64,000 nt of DNA from Clostridiales bacterium UBA4698 (GTDB lineage Bacteria; Bacillota; Clostridia; TANB77; UBA1234), in contig DHKI01000007.1 in assembly GCA_002404755.1 (NCBI GenBank), positions 62,001 through 126,000 on the forward strand. Reading direction: 5' to 3'. Both the position numbers and the translations under genes were made by a program. Under the pieces are notes generated by a model. The model searched no databases. It was not told where the DNA came from and was given only the letters and a program-made list of their open reading frames with translations. Positions 26,245-34,825 of this stretch are shown in pieces (position 1 is the stretch's first letter; every line of letters begins with the position of its first letter).

Positions 26245-27901
26245 ATGGCATTTGATAGTGGCTCAAACAGAACCCCAATTGGAGTTTTGTTAATAAGAAA
26301 AGGTCTTATAAAAGAATCTGATATTGATAAGGCGATAGAGTATCAGAAAGCACATAAAGGAGTAAAACTTGGAGAAGTATTTCACATATTAAAAGTATGT
26401 GATGACCAAGCTTTATTAAATACAATTGGAGAAGCAACAGGTTTTAAACCAGTACAACTTGATCCTGTTTTAAACTTTCCATTTACGCAATACATATCTA
26501 TAGATATCGTAAAACAACATAAAGTAATACCATTTGAAATAAATGAAAATAGAATAAAAGTTGCATTTGCAGATCCAGAAAATAAAGATTTGCAAAAGAT
26601 GATAAGACTTATCCTTTTAAGTAAAGGTGGTCTATCAATGGAACCTTATGTTACATTTGCTTCATACATAGATGCAATAACAAAAAATCTAGAGATAAAA
26701 GCAGATGAAGCAAATAATAATGCGACAGCGTTTGATACATATGGAAGAGATGTTTCTCAGTTAGTAGATAACATTATAAGATCGGGAATGGCAAAAAGAG
26801 CGAGTGACCTTCACTTTGAACCGATGGAGAATTTATTAAGAGTTAGGTTTAGAATTGATGGTGAGTTAGTAGAAATAGCTAGAATAGAAAAAGAAAAGCA
26901 ACAACAAATAATAGGTAGATTGAAATCAATTTCAAACATGCACCAAGAGGTTACGCTATCACAGGATGGTAGAATTTTAGCATATCCAGATTACAACATC
27001 CGTGTGTCTTCACAGATGAATGTATATGGTGAAAAGTTCGTTCTAAGACTTATGAAAAAAGAAGCATCGATCAAAGGTCTACATGAACTTGGATATCCAG
27101 ATGATGAAACGGTAATGCAAAAATGTTTTAATAAGAAGAACTGTATCGCGGTTATAGCTGCCCCTACAGGTGAAGGTAAAACAACAACACTATATAGTGC
27201 CTTAGCACTTTTAAATAAAACTGAAGTTAATATTACAACAGTTGAGGACCCAGTAGAAATAAGAATACCAGGATTAAATCAGGTCGAAGTAAATAAGAGA
27301 GTTACATTCGCAGACTCTCTAAGAACAATCTTAAGACAAGACCCTGACATCATACTACTACGGAGAGATAAGAGATAAAGAAACAGCCGAGATAGCAATA
27401 CAAGCAGGACAAACTGGTCACTTCGTGCTATCAACAATCCACACCGTAGATGGAATAGAGGTTGTAACAAGATTTAGAAAGTTAGGAATATCAAGCTACG
27501 ACATCGGAAGCGTTTTAGCAACAACAATAGCACAAAGACTTGTAAGAAGAATATGTCCTAACTGTGCAAGAAAAAGAGATTTTACACAACAAGAATTAGA
27601 TGTATTTAAAACATATGCAAAGAGATTTGATGTAGAATACAATTTGGAAGGAAAGACAACATTCGAACCAGTAGGATGCGAACATTGCAACCATACAGGT
27701 TTCTATGGAAGAATTGCAGCAAACGAAATTCTTTCTGTAACAGATGATATAAAAGATTTAATAATACAAGATGGAACAATAACAGATATCAGAAAAGCAG
27801 CATTTGAGGCTGGATACAGACCACTAATATGTGATGCTTTGCAAAAGGTTATAGATGGACATACTGTTGTAAGTGAAGTTAGAAAGAAAATCGGTGTATA
27901 G
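26245..27901 (+). CDS. pilB: Type IV pilus assembly ATPase PilB, split by a +1 frame break at CGG
   Basis: The hexameric ATPase that drives pilus extension. N-terminal MshEN-type domain (GVLLIRKGLI start), then the RecA-like core: ASDLHFEP, Walker A APTGEGKTTT (the usual Ser is Glu), Asp box TTVEDPVE, Walker B RQDPDIILL. Here CGG 27361-27363 interrupts the frame after 372 codons. Skipping C27361 and reading GGA gives GEIRDKETAEIAIQAGQTGH, the invariant continuation of Walker B, then the His box STIHTVDG and the zinc site CPNC/CEHC. The joined product is 551 residues, normal for PilB. Without the shift the protein would end 5 residues after the break and lack half its active site. Confidence 0.92.
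27358..27366 (+). other. CGG +1 recoding site 4 (pilB Walker B/GEIRD)
   Basis: Zero frame reads CTA CGG AGA. The family reading is CTA, skip C, GGA (Gly), GAG, ATA, AGA, GAT, giving the invariant GEIRD motif of secretion ATPases. This is the strongest of the five sites. Confidence 0.82.
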
Positions 27902-27943
27902 AAAATCAAAATATATTTACCTTGAAATGAAAGGAGTAAGACG

Positions 27944-29318
27944 ATGCCAGTATATACATATAGGGCTTTAACAAAGGCTGGAAAAGTTGTTACAGGTAAA
28001 AGTGATGATGTAAGCAGACAGAAAGTTACAGAAAAATTAAAAGCAAATGGGCTACAGCCAATAAGTGTTGATGAACAAAGAGGCTTGCGGAATATTAAGC
28101 AAGTTAATGCCTGGTGGTGGAAGAAAACAAAAAAAGAACCAAGTATCATCTGCGGCTGTTACAAAACTTGCAAGAGAAAAACTTATTGCCGAACAACAAA
28201 AGAAGCAACAAAATAAAGGTTTAAACCAAGAAATAAGTATAGACTTGTCATTTATGCAACGTATTAAAAAAGAGGACGTTATTGCTTTTACGCAGAGTTT
28301 ATTCTTACTAAAAAGAGCAAATTTTACTAATACTAGAGCACTAACGACACTTCTAGAAAATACAGAAAATCCGCAAATGAAAAGTATTATAGAGGACTTA
28401 TTAAATGGTGTTGAAGCCGGTGAATATATATACTCGACACTTGAGTATTATACAGATATATTTCCGCCAATTTATGTATCAATAATAAAAGTTGGTGAAG
28501 TTTCAGGAAACTTAACCAATGCTTTGTTCCAAGCATTGGATTACTTAAGAGAATCAACGCAAACATCAAGAGCTGTTAAAAAGGCTATAACTGGACCATT
28601 ACTACAAACAGTTGGTATGTTACTTGGAACAATCGTCGGAGTTGTTGTCGGTGTTCCAATACTTCAAGGATTATATGATGACATGGGTGCCGGAGATAGA
28701 ATTCCGGAAGCGACAAAAAAATTTGCGGCATTTATTAATGCCTGTGGTGATAGATGGTACTTAATAGTCGGTGGATTAATAGTATTCATAGTATTATTTA
28801 ATGTATGGAGATCAACAGTAAATGGTCGTTATCAATGGGATAAATTCAAATTAAAAGTGCCTATATTTGGACAACTTATAACAAGACTTGCACTTCAAAA
28901 GTTCTTTAAAGCAATGCAGTTAAACTTGGCAAACAATGCGAAGTTACAAGATGCACTAGAAATAAGTAAAGGCGTTGTATCGAACTACGTTGTACTTTCT
29001 GTAATAGAGGCTGCACAAGAAAATTTACAACAAGGTAGTTCATGGGTTGAACCATTTGAAACATTACCAAACATGCCACCTATGGCACTTGAAATGCTTA
29101 GAATAGGTATGGAAACTGATATAAACGACATGGTAGTGAAAATAGTAGAATTCTTAAATGATGATATAAATATAACAATGGGTAAGATAGTAAAAGTATT
29201 ACCAGAAGTCAGTATGGCAATAATGGGTATAGTTATGATATTCTTTATTATAATCGTATTAAAACCTATCATGGAATTATATACAGGTTCATTCTTGTTT
29301 GATGCATATGGAATGTAA
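27944..29318 (+). CDS. pilC: Type IV pilus platform protein PilC, split by a +1 frame break at CGG
   Basis: The polytopic inner-membrane platform protein that couples PilB to pilin insertion. The N-terminus MPVYTYRALTKAGKVV is typical; after 48 codons CGG 28088-28090 breaks the frame and zero-frame reading gives a nonsense Trp/Lys-rich tail ending at 28216. Skipping C28088 gives Gly then ILSKLMPGGG and leads to the two T2SF domains (DVIAFTQSLFLLKRANF; KVPIFGQLITRLALQKFFKAM) with membrane helices near residues 210, 255 and 430. The joined length is 457 residues. Start ATG 27944 follows AAAGGAG. Confidence 0.9.
28085..28093 (+). other. CGG +1 recoding site 5 (pilC)
   Basis: Zero frame reads TTG CGG AAT. 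The predicted reading is TTG, skip C, GGA (Gly), ATA, TTA. The position is less tightly constrained by family motifs than at the other sites, because this linker is variable. Confidence 0.65.
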
Positions 29319-29323
29319 TGTCA

Positions 29324-29360
29324 TTCTTGTTACAATATTGTAATAGTTCTGTAACAAGAA
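29324..29360 (+). terminator. Hairpin at the end of the pilus operon
   Basis: Perfect 11-bp arms TTCTTGTTACA (29324-29334) and TGTAACAAGAA (29350-29360); only a short T stretch follows. Confidence 0.6.
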
Positions 29361-29377
29361 TTTAATCGAAAAACGTA

Positions 29378-29406
29378 TTGCATTCTTAAATTTAATTGTT
29401 TATACT
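29378..29406 (+). promoter_or_regulatory. Promoter of the major pilin gene
   Basis: TTGCAT (29378-29383), 17-bp spacer, TATACT (29401-29406), giving a predicted transcript start near 29413 and a leader of about 168 nt. Confidence 0.65.
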
Positions 29407-29412
29407 TATACT

Positions 29413-29580
29413 TGTAAACGATTTAAAGTGTTACATTGCCTTGTCAGGGTGCGAGTGCCAGGGTAATTAACAAAGTAAATCAAAAATGAGCTAGCCTAGG
29501 GTAAGCCCCAAATAAAAAGGCGTAGCCAAACTTAAGGGTATACCTTAGGAATATGTAAATAAAAAGGGAGGATTTTTATT
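29413..29580 (+). promoter_or_regulatory. Long structured leader of the major pilin mRNA
   Basis: This leader is richer in G+C than surrounding spacers and holds several short stems, for example TAAGG/CCTTA within CTTAAGGGTATACCTTAGG near 29531-29549, GGC-GTA-GCC near 29519-29527, and GGGT/CCCC near 29500-29510. The ribosome site GGGAGG sits just before ATG. I could not match it to GEMM/c-di-GMP-I, c-di-GMP-II or another riboswitch class that I know. It may stabilise a very abundant mRNA or sense a ligand. Confidence 0.5.
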
Positions 29581-30384
29581 ATGAAAAATCAAAAAGGTGT
29601 TTCATTGATTACTTTGGTTATCACAATTATCGTAGTAATCATCTTAGCAGCTATCGCATTAGGTGGAGGAGCAGCAGATACAGCTGGACAAGCTCAATTC
29701 TCTGGATTCGCTACTGAAATGGGAGGATTAAAAGAATCTGTACAAACAGCTATAACAACAGCTAAAGGAGACGAAGCTATTAGAGGTAACTCTAGATCAA
29801 ATGCTCAATTAGCTAACTATGTAGCTAGAGGTGGATCTAACGTTTTAACATCAGATGAATCTGGTGATAAAGCATGGTTAGTTCAATCAGATGCTGCTTC
29901 AACTCCATGTACTTTAATCAACAAACAATATGCTGCTGACGTATTAGGAGCAAAATTACCAGTTAGAAAAGTTGAAACATTCAAAGGAACAAACCAAGAG
30001 GTTTCTTACTTCGTAACTCCAAAGGGACAAGTATTCTGCTGGCCTCCATACACATATGATGACAAGAGCTATGTAACAAACAATGTTACAGTAAAAAGAG
30101 GTATGACACTTAGTGGTGATTCTACTATGTATAATTCTTTGCCTGAATATGCAGGAACAACAGCTACAGAAGCTGCATCAGTTATATTGTTCTTCCCAGA
30201 GACAGATGAACACGTTGTTGTTGCAAATAGTGGTACACCAACAGAAAATATTAAAAGAGGTGCAGTAAATGCGGATACAAAAGCAGGTGTTTGGTATAAT
30301 ACAACAACTTCTAACGATGCAAGAGGTGTTGCAGAAGGATTAAATTTTGGAAGTTATGACAATACAGTTACAACAACTCCATAG
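29581..30384 (+). CDS. pilA: Major type IV pilin
   Basis: The 267-residue prepilin: leader KNQKG then VSLITLVITIIVVIILAAIAL, the hydrophobic polymerisation helix. Mature position 5 is Thr, not Glu, which is unusual for a major pilin. The globular domain has two cysteines (TPCTL near residue 109 and VFCWPP near 152) that could form a disulfide. Evidence for being the main subunit: its own strong promoter, long leader, perfect terminator, and codon choice (GCT, GGA, TTA, AAC, TTC) unlike the rest of the operon, typical of highly expressed genes. Located immediately downstream of pilC. Confidence 0.85.
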   Translation: MKNQKGVSLITLVITIIVVIILAAIALGGGAADTAGQAQFSGFATEMGGLKESVQTAITTAKGDEAIRGNSRSNAQLANYVARGGSNVLTSDESGDKAWLVQSDAASTPCTLINKQYAADVLGAKLPVRKVETFKGTNQEVSYFVTPKGQVFCWPPYTYDDKSYVTNNVTVKRGMTLSGDSTMYNSLPEYAGTTATEAASVILFFPETDEHVVVANSGTPTENIKRGAVNADTKAGVWYNTTTSNDARGVAEGLNFGSYDNTVTTTP

Positions 30385-30404
30385 TTTTAAACTATAGAGT
30401 TAAG

Positions 30405-30430
30405 AGAAACCCTTCGGGGTTTCTTTTTTT
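30405..30430 (+). terminator. Terminator of the major pilin gene
   Basis: GAAACCC (30406-30412), TTCG tetraloop, GGGTTTC (30417-30423), then seven T. Confidence 0.95.
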
Positions 30431-30505
30431 GTCTAAAAATATTTCGAGCGAAGCGAGTAGTATTAATGGAATTTGTTTGAATTGTATAGTAACCTAAAAT
30501 AAACA

Positions 30506-30553
30506 TTGACACTATCAATTGATAGTGGTATACTGGATAATAAGTAGTATACC
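30506..30553 (+). promoter_or_regulatory. Promoter with two palindromic operators for the toxin-antitoxin pair
   Basis: TTGACA (30506-30511) and TATACT (30529-30534), 17-bp spacer. A perfect 18-bp palindrome, CACTATCAATTGATAGTG (30510-30527), fills the spacer. A second inverted repeat has arms GGTATACT (30527-30534) and AGTATACC (30546-30553), covering the -10 and the start site. Such a layout suits autorepression by the HTH-containing antitoxin. Confidence 0.75.
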
Positions 30554-30571
30554 AAAGAAAGGAATATAAAA

Positions 30572-30952
30572 TTGAATCAATATAAAGCATCAAAAGAAGA
30601 GGTGGAAACCTTTTTAGAAAGATTAGTATCATTATTGAATTCACCAAATTTTAATATAGAGAAAGATTTTTTATTTGGTGGAAAGTATGAAAGAATGAAA
30701 AATACGCAAACATTGTTAGAACTTGATTTTGAAAAAGAAGATGTCATAGGAGTATTGAAGAAGCTTACAATATCTGATTATTATCAATCGTTCCCGGATG
30801 ATAAAAATAGTAAAATGCCACATTTTCATGTCTTTTTTGTTTCTATTTTAAAGAGAGAAATATATATTAAAATAAGAATACAAAATGTAAATAATGTATT
30901 ATGTATCTCGTTTCATTTTTCGGAATACTCGCATGGAAAAATGCCATATTAG
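30572..30952 (+). CDS. MqsR-like toxin
   Basis: A 126-residue protein starting with TTG at 30572 behind AAAGGAA. The C-terminal half aligns by eye with the MqsR toxin, a RelE-fold mRNA interferase: LELDFEKEDVIGVL then LTISDYYQSF correspond to the MqsR segment LGLDFDGMCNVIIGLSESDFY, and EIYIKIRIQNVNNVLCISFH to the terminal strands VYLKI...VLIVSF. It adds about 35 N-terminal residues. It lies 18 bp upstream of a zinc-finger/HTH/Panacea protein, the toxin-first gene order known for mqsRA. RNase activity is inferred from the family. Confidence 0.68.
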   Translation: MNQYKASKEEVETFLERLVSLLNSPNFNIEKDFLFGGKYERMKNTQTLLELDFEKEDVIGVLKKLTISDYYQSFPDDKNSKMPHFHVFFVSILKREIYIKIRIQNVNNVLCISFHFSEYSHGKMPY

Positions 30953-30970
30953 ATAGGGGGAGAGTATATT

Positions 30971-31987
30971 ATGGAGAGAGTAAATATTAGTTGTCCGTTT
31001 TGTGGAAAAGACGATAAAATCTATTTGGTAAAACAAAAGACAAGTGTGAAAATAAAAGAACAGCTTGTTGAATATAAAGAAGAAATATATAAATGTGAGT
31101 CATGTGGTGAAGAATTTGAAGATGGTAAACTAACTAGTCTTAATTTGTTATCTGCACGAGATGCATATAGAAAGAAGAATAACCTTTTAACATCTTCTCA
31201 AATTGCTCAGATACGAAAAGGATTTAATTTATCACAAGCAGATTTTTCATTAGCACTAGGCTTTGGAGAAGTAACTATTACAAGATATGAGACGAAACAA
31301 ATCCAAGATAGCACATATGATATGATTTTACGAATGGTTCAAAAAAGTCCTTTTATGTTATTGCAAATACTAGAAAAAAATAAAAATAATTTTACAGAAG
31401 AAAGATATAAAATTGTGGAAGAAAATATAAGAAATTCTATAAAGCAAAATTTAGCACAAGAGACAGAAATAGAAAAAATGAAAAACAAATATATAGTGTA
31501 TAATGAGCCGACAAAAGAAAATGGATATACTATATTAGATGTGAATAAATTGAATAATATTATTGGCATAGTATTGTCAAAAGTTAATTGCATGTATAAA
31601 GTACAGCTCATGAAAACATTATGGTATATAGATTACATATACTATGAAAAAAGCGGAAAATCTGCAACGGGACTAGTATATGAACATCGAAAGATGGGGG
31701 CATTACCAATTGGTAATAATGAATTATTATATCTTTCTGCTATAAATATTCAAGAAGAATATTATTCTAATGGCAATATGGGGTATAAAATATCTTTAAA
31801 TGATAAATTTGAATTATCAAAGGTTTCTAAAGAATTAGAAGAGATAATTGAAATGGTAGTGAAAAAATTCAAAAATAAGAGTGCAAAAGAAATAATAGAA
31901 TATATGCATAATGAGGAGGCGTATTTGCAAACAAAGGAAAACGAAATTATACCTTTTTCAAAAGACTATAAGTTAAAAAAGTTTTAA
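30971..31987 (+). CDS. Antitoxin: YgiT-type zinc finger + HTH + Panacea (DUF4065) domain
   Basis: 338 residues in three parts. N-terminal zinc finger with C8, C11, C42 and C45, as in MqsA/YgiT. A Cro/C1-type HTH follows (LTSSQIAQIRKGFNLSQADF then GFGEVTITRYE, about residues 74-110). The C-terminal half (about 185-320) is a Panacea/DUF4065 domain: YKVQLMKTLWYIDYIYYEK, GLVYEHRKMGALPIGN. The first two parts bind operator DNA, and Panacea domains neutralise diverse toxins. SD TAGGGGGAG precedes ATG. It is expected to repress the palindromic promoter at 30506. Confidence 0.82.
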   Translation: MERVNISCPFCGKDDKIYLVKQKTSVKIKEQLVEYKEEIYKCESCGEEFEDGKLTSLNLLSARDAYRKKNNLLTSSQIAQIRKGFNLSQADFSLALGFGEVTITRYETKQIQDSTYDMILRMVQKSPFMLLQILEKNKNNFTEERYKIVEENIRNSIKQNLAQETEIEKMKNKYIVYNEPTKENGYTILDVNKLNNIIGIVLSKVNCMYKVQLMKTLWYIDYIYYEKSGKSATGLVYEHRKMGALPIGNNELLYLSAINIQEEYYSNGNMGYKISLNDKFELSKVSKELEEIIEMVVKKFKNKSAKEIIEYMHNEEAYLQTKENEIIPFSKDYKLKKF

Positions 31988-32000
31988 GCAAGTTTTCCCC

Positions 32001-32030
32001 TTGTATACTTTATTCATTTTGCGATATACT
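32001..32030 (+). promoter_or_regulatory. Promoter of the M16 peptidase pair
   Basis: TTGTAT (32001-32006), 18-bp spacer, TATACT (32025-32030), 49 bp before the start codon. Confidence 0.55.
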
Positions 32031-32078
32031 AATGTATATGGATAATTTAACTAAAATTTGAAAGGAATGTGAAAATTT

Positions 32079-33347
32079 ATGGATGAAAAATTAGTAAAAT
32101 TAGATAAAGGAATATTTCTTCATATTATAAATACAAACAAATTTAAAACAAATTTATTAGCGGCTTTTTTACTTACTGATTTGATAAAAGATGAGGTTAC
32201 TATAAATGCTTTAATACCATCTGTTTTAAAAAGAGGTACAAAGAATTATAAAACAATAAAAGAAATATCTAACAAAATGGATGATATGTATGGTGCGATA
32301 TTTGATGCTAGTAGTGATAAAATAGGAGATAATCAAGCTATTCAATTTTATATTTCTACAATTGATGATGAGTATGCACTAAATCATGAAAAGCTTTTAT
32401 TTGAAAGCATAGATTTTATGCATGAGCTAATTTTTAATCCTAAAACGATAGATGGAAAGTTTGATGAAGAATACGTAAATGGCGAGAAAGAAATGCTTAG
32501 AGAACTTATTAAAAGCAAAATAAATGATAAAGCATCTTATGCACTTTATAGATGTACAGAAGAGATGTTTAAAGATGAAGCTTATGGTGTTTATAAATAC
32601 GGTAGAGAAGAAGACTTAGACAAAATAAATGCACAGAACTTATATGAGGCATATCAAAAGCTTATAAATACAAGTGAGATACATTTATATGCTGTTGGCA
32701 AATTCGATGAGAAAGAAATAATAGAATACATGAAACAAAAATTTACTTTAAATAGAAATATAGAAGAAAGAGCAAAGAAAAGCTTTAAACCAGCTGATTT
32801 TAAAGTAAATGATGTAAGAGTTGTAAATGATAAGCAAGATGTAACTCAAGGCAAAATTGTTTTAGGTTATGAGGCTTTTGTCAATCCTTCTTCAGAAGAT
32901 TATTATAAAGTTATGGTGTATAATGCAATTCTAGGTGGAAGCGTGCCATCTAAGTTATTCCAAATTGTTAGAGAAAAAATGAGCCTTTGCTATACAATTA
33001 GATCTATGTTTATAAAACATAAGAGTGTAATGTTTATTACAGCAGGTGTTGAAATGAATAAAAAAGAAGAAGCTTTGAATGGAATAAAGGCACAAGAAGA
33101 AGATATGAGAAAAGGCAATTTCTCAGAAACAGATATTAAAGACGCAAAAGTATTTTTAATAAACTTATATAAATCTTATTCAGATGACGCTGCAACACTT
33201 GTTGATTTAAGCATGGGGCAATATTTATTAAATATGAATTTTGATATAAATCAAATAATCGAAAACATCGGCAAAGTAACAAAAGAAGACATTGTAGATG
33301 TTGCAAACAAAATGAGTCTTAAAGTTGAATACTTTTTAGGTAACTAG
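32079..33347 (+). CDS. M16-family peptidase-like protein (non-catalytic partner, YmfF-like)
   Basis: A 422-residue insulinase-fold protein lacking the HxxEH zinc motif, as in the inactive partner of YmfF/YmfH-type pairs. Family features include NGEKEMLRELIKSKINDKASYAL, the ILGGSVPSKLFQIVREK segment, and the SLCYTIRS strand. The neighbouring gene carries the intact zinc motif, so the two probably form a heterodimeric peptidase. SD TGAAAGGAATG precedes ATG 32079. The cytoplasmic substrate is unknown. Confidence 0.88.
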   Translation: MDEKLVKLDKGIFLHIINTNKFKTNLLAAFLLTDLIKDEVTINALIPSVLKRGTKNYKTIKEISNKMDDMYGAIFDASSDKIGDNQAIQFYISTIDDEYALNHEKLLFESIDFMHELIFNPKTIDGKFDEEYVNGEKEMLRELIKSKINDKASYALYRCTEEMFKDEAYGVYKYGREEDLDKINAQNLYEAYQKLINTSEIHLYAVGKFDEKEIIEYMKQKFTLNRNIEERAKKSFKPADFKVNDVRVVNDKQDVTQGKIVLGYEAFVNPSSEDYYKVMVYNAILGGSVPSKLFQIVREKMSLCYTIRSMFIKHKSVMFITAGVEMNKKEEALNGIKAQEEDMRKGNFSETDIKDAKVFLINLYKSYSDDAATLVDLSMGQYLLNMNFDINQIIENIGKVTKEDIVDVANKMSLKVEYFLGN

Positions 33348-33516
33348 TTTATCTAAAATTTTTAAAATCGAGATGTTTAGCTTTATATAAATAATTCTAA
33401 ACATTAGTTATAGATAACAGTCCTTTGCCTTAAAGATAAGGACAAATATAAAAGAAAGGGTATGTTTATATAGTTGTTTTTGACCTTATAAACATATTAT
33501 ACGAGGAGAATTAAAG
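33348..33516 (+). other. Leader between the M16 genes with two inverted repeats
   Basis: GTCCTT and AAGGAC pair around 33420-33442. Perfect 10-bp arms TATGTTTATA (33461-33470) and TATAAACATA (33487-33496) lie just upstream of the ribosome site GAGGAGAA. These may terminate or attenuate transcription, or control translation of the second gene. Confidence 0.5.
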
Positions 33517-34812
33517 ATGATAAAAGAATGTTTAAATGAAAAAATGCATGTTTATAAATTAGAAAATGGCTTAGATGTTATAATCATACCAATAAAAAAT
33601 ACAAATAGAAAGTATGCAATGTATTCTACTCATTTTGGATCTATAAATTATAAATTTAAAACAAAAGAAGATAACGATATAATAACTGTGCCAGATGGCG
33701 TTGCACACTTTTTAGAACACAAATTATTTGAACAAGAAGATGGAGAAAATGCACTAGACAAACTTACAAAAATGGGAGCAAATCCTAATGCATATACAAG
33801 CTTTAATCATACATCTTATCTATTTGATTGCACAGAAAATTTTAACGATGTATTTAAAGCTTTAATACATTTTGTTCAAAATCCATATTTGACAAAAGAA
33901 AATGTTGAAAAAGAAAAAGGCATAATTGGCCAAGAAATAGGAATGTATGATGATGATCCAGAGTGGCAATTGTTTTTTGGATTTGTTAATTGCTTATATG
34001 GTTCACATGCTATAACAAAAGATATAGCAGGCACTGTAGAAACAATAGCAGATATCACACCAGAAATTTTATATAAATGCTACAATAATTTCTATAAACC
34101 ATCTAACATGGTTATTTGCGTGGTTGGCGATGTAGATGTAGATGAAACTTTAAATATAATAAAAGAAAATGTTAAAGAAGATAAAGAAAAATCAAAAATA
34201 GAGCGTTTTTATGGCGAAGAAAAAGAAGAAATCTATAAAAAAGAAAATATAAAAAAGATGGATGTAAATATGCCATTATTTATGTTTGGTTTTAAAGATA
34301 ACTTTAATAAAGAAAGATTAGAAAGTGGATACGAAAAAGACAACAGAGAAGTTGTAAAATATGATGTAGCCCTTCAAATAGCACTTGAACTAATCGCGGG
34401 AAAAAGTACAAAATTGTTTGAGGATTTATATAGTGAAGGCTTAGTAACAAGAGAATTTGGACTTGGCTTTACTTATGAAGAAGACTATGCTTATACTTCA
34501 TTTGATAATGAAAGTTCAAATTATAAAGAGGTAATAAAAAGAGTATCAGAAAGAATAAAAGAGCTAAAAGAAAACGGCTTAGATGAAGAAGATTTTGAAA
34601 GAGCTAAGAAAATGTTGTATGGCAACTTTGTAAAAGGTTTCAACGATGTTTCAAGAATTGCAACAATGGTAATTAGTGATTATTTCAAAGGAATAAACTC
34701 ATTTGATTATGTAGAAAGCTATAAGCAAATAGATAAAGCGTATGTAGAAGAAGTTATAAGAAAGCATTTTGATTTTGACAAAATGGCACTTTCGGTAATT
34801 GAACCAGCATAA
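33517..34812 (+). CDS. M16-family zinc peptidase (YmfH-like)
   Basis: A 431-residue insulinase/processing-peptidase family member with the inverted zinc motif H64-F-L-E67-H68 and the downstream Glu-rich EKEKGIIGQEIGMYDD helix supplying the third ligand. NPNAYTSFNHTSYLFDC and the RFYGEEKEE linker are also characteristic. Together with the upstream non-catalytic homologue it should form a clamshell peptidase. In Bacillota these pairs usually lie near lgt or cell-envelope genes, as here. A hairpin terminator follows. Confidence 0.93.
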   Translation: MIKECLNEKMHVYKLENGLDVIIIPIKNTNRKYAMYSTHFGSINYKFKTKEDNDIITVPDGVAHFLEHKLFEQEDGENALDKLTKMGANPNAYTSFNHTSYLFDCTENFNDVFKALIHFVQNPYLTKENVEKEKGIIGQEIGMYDDDPEWQLFFGFVNCLYGSHAITKDIAGTVETIADITPEILYKCYNNFYKPSNMVICVVGDVDVDETLNIIKENVKEDKEKSKIERFYGEEKEEIYKKENIKKMDVNMPLFMFGFKDNFNKERLESGYEKDNREVVKYDVALQIALELIAGKSTKLFEDLYSEGLVTREFGLGFTYEEDYAYTSFDNESSNYKEVIKRVSERIKELKENGLDEEDFERAKKMLYGNFVKGFNDVSRIATMVISDYFKGINSFDYVESYKQIDKAYVEEVIRKHFDFDKMALSVIEPA

Positions 34813-34825
34813 GTTTAAACTAAAG

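Noticed and set aside
2924..28093. Simple reassignment of CGG to another amino acid
   Set aside because: Reassignment would keep the reading frame; here the frame must move by one to recover each protein.
2492..29318. Annotating the five frame-broken genes as ordinary pseudogenes or sequencing errors
   Set aside because: The breaks are not scattered: all five are an extra C before GG, all at in-frame CGG, all before glycine, with no decay downstream. They also do not sit in homopolymers. A systematic assembly artefact remains possible and is listed as a refuting test.
29413..29580. c-di-GMP riboswitch upstream of the major pilin
   Set aside because: The conserved cores of both c-di-GMP classes are not visible, so only a structured leader is reported.
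30433..30447. CGAGCGAAGCGAG inverted repeat after the pilin terminator
   Set aside because: A common short palindromic string with no positional evidence for function here.
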